From Sulfuricaulis sp049587675 (GTDB lineage: Bacteria > Pseudomonadota > Gammaproteobacteria > Acidiferrobacterales > Sulfurifustaceae), in contig NZ_JBAVEJ010000042.1 of the NCBI RefSeq assembly GCF_049587675.1, forward strand, positions 1 to 11,142: 11,142 bases of DNA, written 5' to 3'. Below, piece by piece: positions 1 through 6,346 of the stretch. Numbering within the stretch: position 1 is the first letter of the stretch; the number at the start of each line of letters is the position of its first letter. A program made the translations under genes and the position numbers. The notes below the pieces were generated by a model. That model saw only the letters and a list, made by a program, of their open reading frames with translations. It had not been told where the DNA came from and made no database searches.

Positions 1-1
1 G

Positions 2-1009
2 ACGTTCGATGCTGAATTGCGCCTGACGAGTATTAATCCCGCCGGCGAGATGTTGTTCGAGGTCAGCGCTAAAAAAATTGTCGGCCAAAAACTCACCGAT
101 TTATTGCCGCAATCACGGCGCATGAAAAAGACACTGCGCCAAACGCTGGAGAGTCGGCATCCATTTACGGTACGCGGCGTGCGACTGCGGCTGCCGATGG
201 AGCGAACCATCACCGTGGATTGCATCGTCACGCCGCTTATCGATAGCAGTCAGGAAACCGCGTTGCTGGTCGAACTCACGCAGGTGGACCGCATGATGCG
301 TCTGGCGCGCGATGAAAACATCCTCGAGCGCCAGACGGCGAATCGTGCGGTGATGCGCGGACTGGCTCACGAGATCAAGAACCCGCTCGGCGGGCTGCGC
401 GGTGCCGCGCAGCTTCTGGAACGCGAATTGCCGGACAAATCACTCAAGGAATATACGCGCATCATCATCCACGAGGCCGATCGCCTGCGTAACCTCGTGG
501 ACCGCATGATGGGGCCGCATCAGCCGCTGAAAAAAAAACCGGTCAACCTGCACGAAATCATGGAACACGTACGCAAGCTGATGCTTGTGGAAGTGCCGGT
601 CGGCCTCACGCTGGAACGGGAATACGACCCGAGCCTGCCGGATTTCGAGGGCGAACCAGAACAACTGACTCAAGCCGTGCTCAACATCGTTCGCAACTCG
701 GCCGAAGCGATACAGTACCAGGGCGTCATCCGCCTGCGCACGCGCATCGAACGCAGTTTTACCATCGGCCTAAAGCGCCATCGTCTGGTGCTGCGCGCCG
801 ATATCGAGGACAACGGCCCCGGCATCCCCGAGGAAATCCGGGAATATGTTTTCTATCCCATGGTGACGGCCAAGCCCGGCGGGACGGGCCTCGGGCTGTC
901 CATCGCCCAGGACATCATTGCCAAGCACGGCGGACTCATCGAATGTGACAGTCGACCGGGGTTGACCGTGTTCAGCATCTTCCTTCCGCTGGAGAATGGT
1001 CATGGCTAG
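2..1009 (+). CDS. ntrB: Nitrogen regulation sensor kinase NtrB (GlnL), 5' end missing
   Basis: Histidine kinase/phosphatase of the nitrogen two-component system. In the known family it phosphorylates NtrC under nitrogen limitation and is switched by the PII protein. The reading frame is open to the window edge: codons before the first possible start (TTG at 17) still read like a PAS domain (TFDAELRLTSINPAGE), so the true start lies upstream and only a short N-terminal piece is missing. Visible order: PAS sensor part, then the H box (GLAHEIKNPLGG, His codon at 368-370), N box (LNIVRNSAEA), G1 box (DNGPGIPEEI), and F/G2 boxes (FYPMVTAKPGGTGLGLSIA). The FYPMV..GGTGLGL block is typical of NtrB. 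There is no transmembrane segment, as expected for a cytoplasmic kinase. Its last codons overlap the start of ntrC, so the two are co-transcribed and probably translationally coupled. The absence of frameshifts suggests an intact gene apart from the window edge. Confidence 0.95.
   Translation, partial: TFDAELRLTSINPAGEMLFEVSAKKIVGQKLTDLLPQSRRMKKTLRQTLESRHPFTVRGVRLRLPMERTITVDCIVTPLIDSSQETALLVELTQVDRMMRLARDENILERQTANRAVMRGLAHEIKNPLGGLRGAAQLLERELPDKSLKEYTRIIIHEADRLRNLVDRMMGPHQPLKKKPVNLHEIMEHVRKLMLVEVPVGLTLEREYDPSLPDFEGEPEQLTQAVLNIVRNSAEAIQYQGVIRLRTRIERSFTIGLKRHRLVLRADIEDNGPGIPEEIREYVFYPMVTAKPGGTGLGLSIAQDIIAKHGGLIECDSRPGLTVFSIFLPLENGHG
991..994 (+). promoter_or_regulatory. Ribosome binding site deciding the ntrC start
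   Basis: GGAG inside the ntrB 3' end lies 7 nt before the ATG at 1002 and only 1 nt before the ATG at 996. It therefore supports the shorter NtrC, whose N-terminus also fits the family better. Confidence 0.7.
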
Positions 1010-2393
1010 GCAGGATATCGTCTGGGTTATCGACGACGACCGCTCCATTCGCTGGGTACTGGAGAAGGCGCTCAGCCAGGCGGACATGACGGTAAAAAGT
1101 TTCGACTCCGCCAACGAGATCGCGGAACTTCTCGACCGGCAGCGGCCGGACGTGGTCGTCTCGGATATTCGCATGCCTGGCGTTAGTGGACTCGAACTGC
1201 TCGAGACCATCCACGCCAAGGCGCCGGAAATTCCCGTGATCATCATCACGGCGCACACCGACTTGGAGAGCGCAGTCGCGTCCTATCGCGGCGGAGCCTT
1301 CGAATACCTGCCCAAACCATTCGATGTCGACGAGGCAGTGCGTCTGGTGCGCCGCGCTGTCGAGCACCGCCGCCGGCAGAAGGTGGAGGCTCCGAGCAAC
1401 GATCGCACACCGGAAATCATCGGCTCTGCGGCTTCGATGCAGGAAGTTTTCCGCGCAATCGGGCGGCTATCGGGCTCGCATCTCAGCGTGCTGATCAACG
1501 GCGAATCCGGCACCGGCAAGGAGTTGGTGGCGCACGCCCTGCACAACCACAGTCCGCGCGCCGACAAATCCTTTATCGCCATCAATATCGCCGCGATCCC
1601 GAGCGAACTGCTCGAATCCGAGCTCTTCGGCCACGAAAAGGGCGCCTTCACCGGGGCCACGCTGCAACGCAAGGGACGGTTCGAGCAAGCCAATGGCGGC
1701 ACGCTGTTCCTCGATGAAATCGGCGACATGCCGCCGGCGTTGCAAACGCGCCTGCTGCGCGTGTTGCAGGATGGCAAGTTCTACCGCGTCGGCGGACACG
1801 ATCAGGTGGAAACCAATGTGCGTATCATCGCCGCGACCAACCAGGACCTGGAGGACCGGGTGAAGCTTGGCAAGTTCCGCGAAGACCTGTTCCACCGCCT
1901 GAACGTCATCCGCATTCACTTGCCCCCGCTGCGCGAACGGCGCGAGGACATTCCGACACTGGCTCGCTACTTCCTCAAGAAATCCGCAATGGAGCTGAGC
2001 GTGGAAGCGAAACAACTGATGCCGCAGGCGGAGGAATACATGAGCGGCCTGTCCTGGCCGGGCAACGTGCGGCAGCTGGAGAACACCTGCCGCTGGCTAA
2101 CCGTGATGGCCCCGGGTCAGACGATCCGCGTCGAGGACCTGCCGCCGGAGTTGCTTGCCGACGACGCCGAGAATGTCCGCAGTGCCGATTGGGAAACGCG
2201 GCTCAAGAACATCGTCGAACAGCGGCTGGCGCGTGGCGATGGTGAGATTTTCAAGGACATCAACGACAGCTTCGAGCGCATTCTGATCGAAGCCGCGCTC
2301 AAACACACCGGCGGACGCAAGCTGGACGCGGCGAAAAAACTCGGCTGGGGACGCAACACCCTGACACGCAAGCTCAAGGACCTCGGCCTCTAA
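1002..2393 (+). CDS. ntrC: Nitrogen regulation response regulator NtrC (GlnG)
   Basis: Sigma-54 activator phosphorylated by NtrB; it turns on nitrogen-assimilation promoters. It has 463 residues when started at the ATG at 1002. That start is preferred over the ATG at 996 because GGAG at 991-994 is 7 nt from 1002 but only 1 nt from 996, and MARQDIVWVIDDD matches the family N-terminus. Domains: receiver about 1-125 with acid pocket D11/D12, phospho-acceptor D55, T83 and K105; AAA+ domain with Walker A GESGTGKE (167-174), sigma-54 loop GAFTGA (214-219) and Walker B LFLDE (235-239); C-terminal Fis-type helix-turn-helix ending LGWGRNTLTRKLKDLGL. Length and residue numbering match classical NtrC. 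It overlaps ntrB by 8 bp and faces sulfotransferase 1 tail to tail with a 24-bp gap. A decayed copy of its last codons occurs at about 3556-3655. Confidence 0.97.
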   Translation: MARQDIVWVIDDDRSIRWVLEKALSQADMTVKSFDSANEIAELLDRQRPDVVVSDIRMPGVSGLELLETIHAKAPEIPVIIITAHTDLESAVASYRGGAFEYLPKPFDVDEAVRLVRRAVEHRRRQKVEAPSNDRTPEIIGSAASMQEVFRAIGRLSGSHLSVLINGESGTGKELVAHALHNHSPRADKSFIAINIAAIPSELLESELFGHEKGAFTGATLQRKGRFEQANGGTLFLDEIGDMPPALQTRLLRVLQDGKFYRVGGHDQVETNVRIIAATNQDLEDRVKLGKFREDLFHRLNVIRIHLPPLRERREDIPTLARYFLKKSAMELSVEAKQLMPQAEEYMSGLSWPGNVRQLENTCRWLTVMAPGQTIRVEDLPPELLADDAENVRSADWETRLKNIVEQRLARGDGEIFKDINDSFERILIEAALKHTGGRKLDAAKKLGWGRNTLTRKLKDLGL

Positions 2394-2417
2394 GACAGCC
2401 TGGTTCCCGGGCGCTAA

Positions 2418-3449
2418 TCAGACGATAGCGCGCATGTCCGGCGGCGCCATCTGACCACGCAGACGAATCTCGTGGACAAGATTCGCCTGCCGCTCGAGAC
2501 GTATTAAATGCTCCACGTTGGTTCGCGCGAGCGCCTCTTCCTTGAGCCGGCGATTCTCCGTCTCGAACCGTCCGATATCTTCGTTGCTGACCATCCTACT
2601 GGGACCCCGCGGAATGCGCGCGAGATCGTAACCGAGTGCGGTCAACACGTCGCCCGCCACCGACTCAAACAGGCGAATGTCCTCTTCCGAAGCTTCGTGC
2701 AGGAACTTGCGAGTGTTGCCAGCCATGATCGGACGCACGACGTTGCTCCACAGGTCGCTCGATTCCGCCGCGCGGCGGGCCTCGTCCGACATGTAGAACT
2801 CCAGCATGGATGGGCTGAAACGCATACCCAGAAACTTGCACAGCTGGCGCATGGAAAGCTCCGGCTGGCTCGTGAGCGATTCGTAACTGATGCTGAAGAA
2901 CCGGTTCGGGCCGATACGCTCGCGCATCGCGATCGCCATTACCTGGGTCGTCGCCCATTCCCGGGCGAGATGGTAGAAATGCTTCTCGCCCGTGACTGCC
3001 TTGCGCGACGAGACCGCCACGTCGCGCCCGTCACGATGGAGATATATATAACGCGGGCTGCGGAAATGCGCATCGATCTGCGGCAGATAGGCGATATTCG
3101 CCAGGCTCTGGCAGCACCAGCTGCGGACCTCCCAGGTTGCGGCCATCGCGTCGTACACGGCTTCGTACACTCCCATGAGCGTGCGCCGACGGCTACGCCG
3201 CTCGATGTCGGCACGGTCAAACGTTACGCCTTCCCACGAAACCGGATTGAGCTCAACCAGCCGGCAGACATCCTCGACGAGTTGCGCAAAGTTTTCCCGC
3301 TTATTGAGATCTCCGTAGTTCGGCATGAGCGGCATCATGCGCTGAAGGATGTGCGGCGGATGCGGTGCAGCGACGCGCGGCAGTTCGTTCAGCATCAAAC
3401 GCAGCAAATTGGCGCCTGAGCGTGGTGTTCCGATCATGAAAATCTTCAC
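2418..3449 (-). CDS. PAPS-dependent sulfotransferase family protein, copy 1
   Basis: Predicted sulfotransferase that would move a sulfo group from 3'-phosphoadenosine-5'-phosphosulfate to an unknown acceptor. It has 343 residues and starts at GTG 3449, which aligns exactly with the ATG start of its neighbour and has AGGGGTG at 3455-3461 just upstream. Seen motifs: an N-terminal 5'-phosphosulfate loop GTPRSGANLL (residues 7-16), and the 3'-phosphate-binding strand and helix RYIYLHRDGRDVAVS with R139 and S147 eight residues apart, as in the sulfotransferase fold. A typical family stretch, ISYESLTSQPELSMRQLCKFL, follows (about 187-206). The C-terminus (about 285-343) is charged and helical, possibly a coiled coil, and ends GQMAPPDMRAIV. 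There is no signal peptide or membrane segment, so it is probably cytoplasmic. It is about 70% identical by eye to the gene at 3683-4714, without gaps. The acceptor cannot be inferred. Convergent with ntrC. Confidence 0.9.
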   Translation of the reverse strand: MKIFMIGTPRSGANLLRLMLNELPRVAAPHPPHILQRMMPLMPNYGDLNKRENFAQLVEDVCRLVELNPVSWEGVTFDRADIERRSRRRTLMGVYEAVYDAMAATWEVRSWCCQSLANIAYLPQIDAHFRSPRYIYLHRDGRDVAVSSRKAVTGEKHFYHLAREWATTQVMAIAMRERIGPNRFFSISYESLTSQPELSMRQLCKFLGMRFSPSMLEFYMSDEARRAAESSDLWSNVVRPIMAGNTRKFLHEASEEDIRLFESVAGDVLTALGYDLARIPRGPSRMVSNEDIGRFETENRRLKEEALARTNVEHLIRLERQANLVHEIRLRGQMAPPDMRAIV

Positions 3450-3454
3450 GCGAT

Positions 3455-3461
3455 CACCCCT
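3455..3461 (-). promoter_or_regulatory. Ribosome binding site for the GTG start of sulfotransferase 1
   Basis: Read on the - strand this is AGGGGTG, 5 nt before the GTG at 3449. It supports a GTG start at the position where the paralogue uses ATG. Confidence 0.6.
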
Positions 3462-3477
3462 GAATCAATGGTTCCCT

Positions 3478-3528
3478 GAGCGGTAAGAACTAAGTAAAGA
3501 CCGCTACGTTCAGGATGCCTTACCGCTC
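3478..3528. repeat. Perfect 10-bp inverted repeat upstream of sulfotransferase 1
   Basis: GAGCGGTAAG at 3478-3487 is the exact reverse complement of CTTACCGCTC at 3519-3528, with a 31-nt spacer. The right arm lies inside the 51-bp repeat copy at 3506-3556. The other copy of that repeat (8423-8473) has no matching left arm. It sits 28-79 nt upstream of the sulfotransferase 1 start, so it may be an operator or a recombination feature. There is no run of T for a terminator. Confidence 0.55.
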
Positions 3529-3556
3529 GAACAAACAAACCGGCCGCTTGTCGGGC
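3506..3556 (+). repeat. 51-bp dispersed repeat, copy A, at the sulfotransferase duplication junction
   Basis: This stretch matches 8423-8473 at 48 of 51 positions by direct comparison. It begins ACGTTCAGGATGC, contains TTACCGCTCG, and ends with an imperfect dyad centred on CGGCCG (3541-3546) flanked by ACAAAC and CTTGT, then CGGGC. It abuts the decayed ntrC end that follows. It lies between the two sulfotransferase genes, at the position where a tandem duplication would have been joined. I do not recognise it as a known named element. Confidence 0.8.
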
Positions 3557-3655
3557 TAAAACCAAGGCGGCCGCAAGTTGGAAGCGGCGAAAAAACCGGG
3601 CGGATAACGCAACAACATGGCGCGCAAACCGGAGAAGATCAACTTTCGCCAGTAG
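3556..3655 (+). pseudogene. Decayed copy of the ntrC 3' end (Fis-type HTH remnant)
   Basis: In frame from 3566 this reads GGRKLEAAKKPGG, stop (TAA 3605-3607), RNNMARKPEKINFRQ, stop (TAG 3653-3655). The intact NtrC end reads GGRKLDAAKKLGWGRNTLTRKLKDLGL. Comparing 3566-3625 with 2310-2369 without gaps, I count 47 of 60 identical bases, decreasing further downstream. The internal stop and loss of the Leu/Trp positions show it is non-functional. It ends 27 bp before the stop of sulfotransferase 2. The real ntrC ends 24 bp before the stop of sulfotransferase 1, so the geometry is the same. The simplest reading is a tandem duplication of a unit running from the ntrC 3' end through a sulfotransferase gene. 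A remnant of a different NtrC-family gene is possible but less simple. Confidence 0.82.
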
Positions 3656-3682
3656 CCAGTCGGTCCTTGATCAACATCGCCA

Positions 3683-4714
3683 TCAGGCAATGGCGCGCAT
3701 GTCCGGTGGCGCCATCTGGCCACGCGCGCGGATTTCCTGGATCAAGATGGCCTGACGGTCACGACGTTTGAGATCTGCCGCGTCGGTGCGATCGAGCATC
3801 TGTTCCTTGAGCCGCAGGTTTTCCGTGTCAAACCGCTGAATGTCTTCCTCTCTGAAAATCGTCTCACCGCCGCGTGGAACATACATGCGCTCGTAATTCA
3901 GGGCGTCCAATAAGTCTCCCGCCACCGATTCAAAGATGCGGATATCGTTCTCGGAGGCATCGCGCAGGAACTTGCGGGTATTGTCCGTCATGATGGGCTT
4001 GACCACGTTACCCCAAAGCCCGCTCGATTCGGCCGCACGCTGGGCTTCGTCGGATTTGTAAAACTCAAGCATGGAAGGATTGAAGCGTATGCCCAGAAAT
4101 TTGCAGAGACGCCGCATGGACGGTTCCGGCGCGCTCGTGAGCGACTCGTAACTGATGCTAAAGAACCGGTCCGGACCGATACGCTCGCGCATCGCGAGTG
4201 CCAGTTGCTGGGTTGCGGCCCACTCTCTGGCGATGTGATAGAAATGTTTCTCACCTACCACGGCCTTGCGAAACGATACCGCCACGTCACGTCCATCACG
4301 ATAGAGGTAGATGTAGCGCGGGCTATGGAAATGCGCCTCGATCTGCGGAAGATACTGAATGTTGGACATGCTCTTGCAGCACCAGCTGCCGGCATTCCAG
4401 GCTTCCGCCATGGTGTCGTACACCGCCTCGTACACGGCCATGAGGGTGTGCCGGCGGCAACGCATCCGGACATCGCGGCGCTTGAGCGTCACGCCTTCCC
4501 ACGACACCGGATTCAGTTCGACCAGGCGGCACACATCCTCGACGAGCTGGCTGAAGTTCTCGCTCTTGTCGAGGTCGCCGTAGTTCGGCGCCAGCGGCAT
4601 CACGCGTTGCAGGATATGTGGCGGGTGCGGCGCGGCAATGCGGGGCAGCTCATTCAACATCAGGCGCAACAGATTCGAGCCTGAACGCTGGGTTCCGATC
4701 ATAAAAATATTCAT
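3683..4714 (-). CDS. PAPS-dependent sulfotransferase family protein, copy 2
   Basis: Tandem paralogue of the gene at 2418-3449, with the same length (343 residues) and a gap-free alignment. The frame is open up to 4774, but the ATG at 4714 is the likely start: AGGAG (4723-4727) lies 8 nt upstream and MNIFMIGTQRSG aligns with MKIFMIGTPRSG of copy 1. Motifs: 5'-phosphosulfate loop GTQRSGSNLL (7-16), 3'-phosphate site RYIYLYRDGRDVAVS (R139, S147), ISYESLTSAPEPSMRRLCKFL, and a charged helical C-terminus ending GQMAPPDMRAIA. All cofactor motifs are kept in both copies, so neither appears dead. Divergence is concentrated around residues 77-88, 105-120 and the C-terminal third, which could reflect different acceptors (inference). 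It lies 61 nt downstream of chrA on the same strand, so co-transcription is possible, although a GC-rich hairpin lies between them. Substrate unknown. Confidence 0.91.
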   Translation of the reverse strand: MNIFMIGTQRSGSNLLRLMLNELPRIAAPHPPHILQRVMPLAPNYGDLDKSENFSQLVEDVCRLVELNPVSWEGVTLKRRDVRMRCRRHTLMAVYEAVYDTMAEAWNAGSWCCKSMSNIQYLPQIEAHFHSPRYIYLYRDGRDVAVSFRKAVVGEKHFYHIAREWAATQQLALAMRERIGPDRFFSISYESLTSAPEPSMRRLCKFLGIRFNPSMLEFYKSDEAQRAAESSGLWGNVVKPIMTDNTRKFLRDASENDIRIFESVAGDLLDALNYERMYVPRGGETIFREEDIQRFDTENLRLKEQMLDRTDAADLKRRDRQAILIQEIRARGQMAPPDMRAIA

Positions 4715-4722
4715 GGCAATAA

Positions 4723-4727
4723 CTCCT
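4723..4727 (-). promoter_or_regulatory. Ribosome binding site deciding the sulfotransferase 2 start
   Basis: Read on the - strand this is AGGAG, 8 nt before the ATG at 4714. It argues against the longer reading that would start at 4774 and add 20 residues unlike anything in the paralogue. Confidence 0.8.
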
Positions 4728-4749
4728 GGAGCAAGGTTTCCTGTTTGAT

Positions 4750-4767
4750 GCGCCGCACCCGCGGCGC
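4750..4767 (-). terminator. GC-rich hairpin between chrA and sulfotransferase 2
   Basis: GCGCCGC (4750-4756) and GCGGCGC (4761-4767) form a perfect 7-bp stem with a 4-nt loop, 8 nt beyond the chrA stop. Read on the - strand the stem is followed by ATCAAACAGG, without a U tract. It is therefore not a classical intrinsic terminator. It could reduce read-through or protect the chrA transcript end. Confidence 0.4.
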
Positions 4768-4775
4768 CCGACAAC

Positions 4776-5984
4776 TCAATACAACCACCAGCCCGCCGCG
4801 CCCGCGGCCGGGATGATCCACACCGCTTCCACGCGAAAACGAATCAGCGCATAAAGCGCGACGGCAAAAATTGCGATTGAATACCAAACCGGCATCGCGC
4901 TCCGCCCCACGACCACGGCGGCGGCGAAGATCATGCCGATCACCGCCGGGCGCACGCCACGCAGGGCCGCCTGAACGGCGCTCGAGCGTTGCAGGCGTGC
5001 ATAGGCGCCGGAAGCCAGCACCATGAGCAGCGCTGGCGGCGCGAAGATGGCGATGGTCGCAACCACCGCGCCGGCAAGGCCGGCGACCTTAAGCCCGATG
5101 AACGCCGCGCTGACTAGAATCGGTCCCGGCGTGATCTGGCCCAACGCAATGCCGTCGATGAACTCCTGTGTCGTCACCCACTGCTGGTGATTGACCACGA
5201 TTTCCTGAATCAGCGGGATGAAAACGTAACCGCCGCCGAAGAGCATGACGCTCATGCCGGCAAACACGGCAAAAAGCTTGGTGAGAATGGCGGGATCGAG
5301 ATTCCACCATGGCACATTAACCATCGGCATCGTGCCCAACATAAACGCGTGGGCGTTGAATTTCGGCCTGGAAGCTCTCCGTTTATTTCTCGGTTTGGTC
5401 GGCGTGCCGCTTTCCGTACGGAATAACAGCCAGCCGATAACGCCGGCGCCGACAATGATCGCGAGCGTGCTATAGAAGCCACCGATCCCGAGCAGCACCG
5501 CGAAAGCGCCGATGGCAATGGCGGACTCGCGCACACCGGCGAGCGATTTGCGGCTCATGTTCCACGCGGCCGCGACGATCACGGCGGTCACGGCGGGAAT
5601 GAATCCCATGAAGAGTTTATTCACTGCCGGGATCTGGCCCCAGCGAAAGTAGGCAGCGGACAGCACCACGACGAGCACAAAGGCGGGAAGAATCGCGGCC
5701 GACGCGGCGACCAGTGCGCCGATGCTGCCACGCAGCCGGTAACCCACGTAAGTGCAGACATTGACCGCGACCGGACCGGGCAGCATCGACGCCAGCGAAA
5801 TGCCATCGAGCATTTCCTGGTGCGTGAGCAGCTTCTTGCGCTCCACCACCACGTTCTCGACCACCGCGATCATAGCCATGAAGCCGCCGAAACTGGTGCA
5901 GGCGATACGGAAGAAAATCCAGAAAAGCACAGACAGGGAAACGTCCAAGGGGGAAGAATCAGATTGGCGACGCTTGGCTTTCAT
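4776..5984 (-). CDS. chrA: ChrA-type (CHR family) two-domain anion transporter
   Basis: Inner-membrane transporter of the long-chain CHR family, known for chromate efflux; some members act on other oxyanions such as sulfate. It has 402 residues and two homologous halves, each with the family signatures. First half: FGGF (32-35) and LPGP (68-71) followed by a repeated membrane region. Second half: FGGGYVF (249-255) and TPGP (285-288). About ten to twelve hydrophobic segments are visible, with a basic hydrophilic linker near 190-212 (RTESGTPTKPRNKRRASRPK) joining the halves. The ATG at 5984 is preceded by a GGGAAG-like site. It is the first gene of a - strand row with the two sulfotransferases and is divergent from the phnD-like cluster. 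No ChrB regulator is visible here. Chromate as substrate is a family assignment; beside sulfotransferases, sulfate or another oxyanion is an alternative. Confidence 0.93.
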   Translation of the reverse strand: MKAKRRQSDSSPLDVSLSVLFWIFFRIACTSFGGFMAMIAVVENVVVERKKLLTHQEMLDGISLASMLPGPVAVNVCTYVGYRLRGSIGALVAASAAILPAFVLVVVLSAAYFRWGQIPAVNKLFMGFIPAVTAVIVAAAWNMSRKSLAGVRESAIAIGAFAVLLGIGGFYSTLAIIVGAGVIGWLLFRTESGTPTKPRNKRRASRPKFNAHAFMLGTMPMVNVPWWNLDPAILTKLFAVFAGMSVMLFGGGYVFIPLIQEIVVNHQQWVTTQEFIDGIALGQITPGPILVSAAFIGLKVAGLAGAVVATIAIFAPPALLMVLASGAYARLQRSSAVQAALRGVRPAVIGMIFAAAVVVGRSAMPVWYSIAIFAVALYALIRFRVEAVWIIPAAGAAGWWLY

Positions 5985-6119
5985 GAACTTCCCTATTAAA
6001 ACAGGTCCACGCGCGTTGCGTGCTTAATTTCATACAGCCGCGATATCGCTGGAGTCAGGTCACGCGGTGTTACTGAAGCTGCAAGGAGTAAGTTAAGCTC
6101 CAGTCTGCGTGGCTGCACA

Positions 6120-6153
6120 ACCGCTGGCATAAACAAATCGGCCGTCTGTCGGT
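6120..6153 (+). repeat. Degenerate copy of the dispersed repeat (copy B), leader of phnD-like gene 1
   Basis: Comparing 6120-6153 with the 3' 34 bp of the repeat in copy C, I count 27 of 34 identical bases. The conserved core is ACCGCT, AAACAAA, CGGCCG (6139-6144) and TGTCGG. The following 35 bp also resemble the phnD-like gene 3 leader, including matching TGGTCA and CTGGA words. It lies about 195 bp upstream of the phnD1 start. Confidence 0.6.
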
Positions 6154-6333
6154 TTACACGGCATGTCAAAAAATGGTCACTGGAATTGGCGGATTACCGG
6201 GCTAGGCTCGTCTTCTTACTGGGACATGGGAAATCGCGTATCGCGTATTCAGACACGACGGTCTACGTGGTGCCTAAAAATATCCCAAGTCAAAAAATAT
6301 AAGCAGTCATGCTGTAGGGGAAACGGGTGCAAC

Positions 6334-6339
6334 AAGGAG
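6334..6339 (+). promoter_or_regulatory. Ribosome binding site of phnD-like gene 1
   Basis: AAGGAG lies 7 nt before the ATG at 6347. The same word and spacing are found in front of the GTG at 8647, which ties the two leaders together. Confidence 0.8.
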
Positions 6340-6346
6340 AGTTGTC

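Larger units (their letters stand above)
5985..6346. other. Divergent intergenic region between chrA and phnD-like gene 1
   Basis: These 362 bp between oppositely oriented genes must carry promoters in both directions. I cannot place -35/-10 boxes with confidence. Visible items are a perfect 10-bp palindrome GCGATATCGC at 6040-6049, a degenerate copy of the dispersed repeat at 6120-6153, and a stretch related to the leader of phnD-like gene 3. A 117-codon open frame starting at 6163 has no ribosome binding site and overlaps the signal peptide of phnD-like gene 1, so I do not call it. Confidence 0.6.

Noticed and set aside
2508..3419. 303-codon open frame opposite sulfotransferase 1, and a similar 159-codon frame opposite sulfotransferase 2 (4205-4684)
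   Set aside because: Both are antisense to genes with clear sulfotransferase motifs, lack ribosome binding sites and are His/Arg-rich. The two resemble each other only because the sense genes are paralogues.
3506..3556. Integron attC site as an explanation for the 51-bp repeat
   Set aside because: The bases after GTT do not fit the GTTRRRY core, the paired R and L boxes are not visible, and the flanking genes are not cassette-like in a single orientation.
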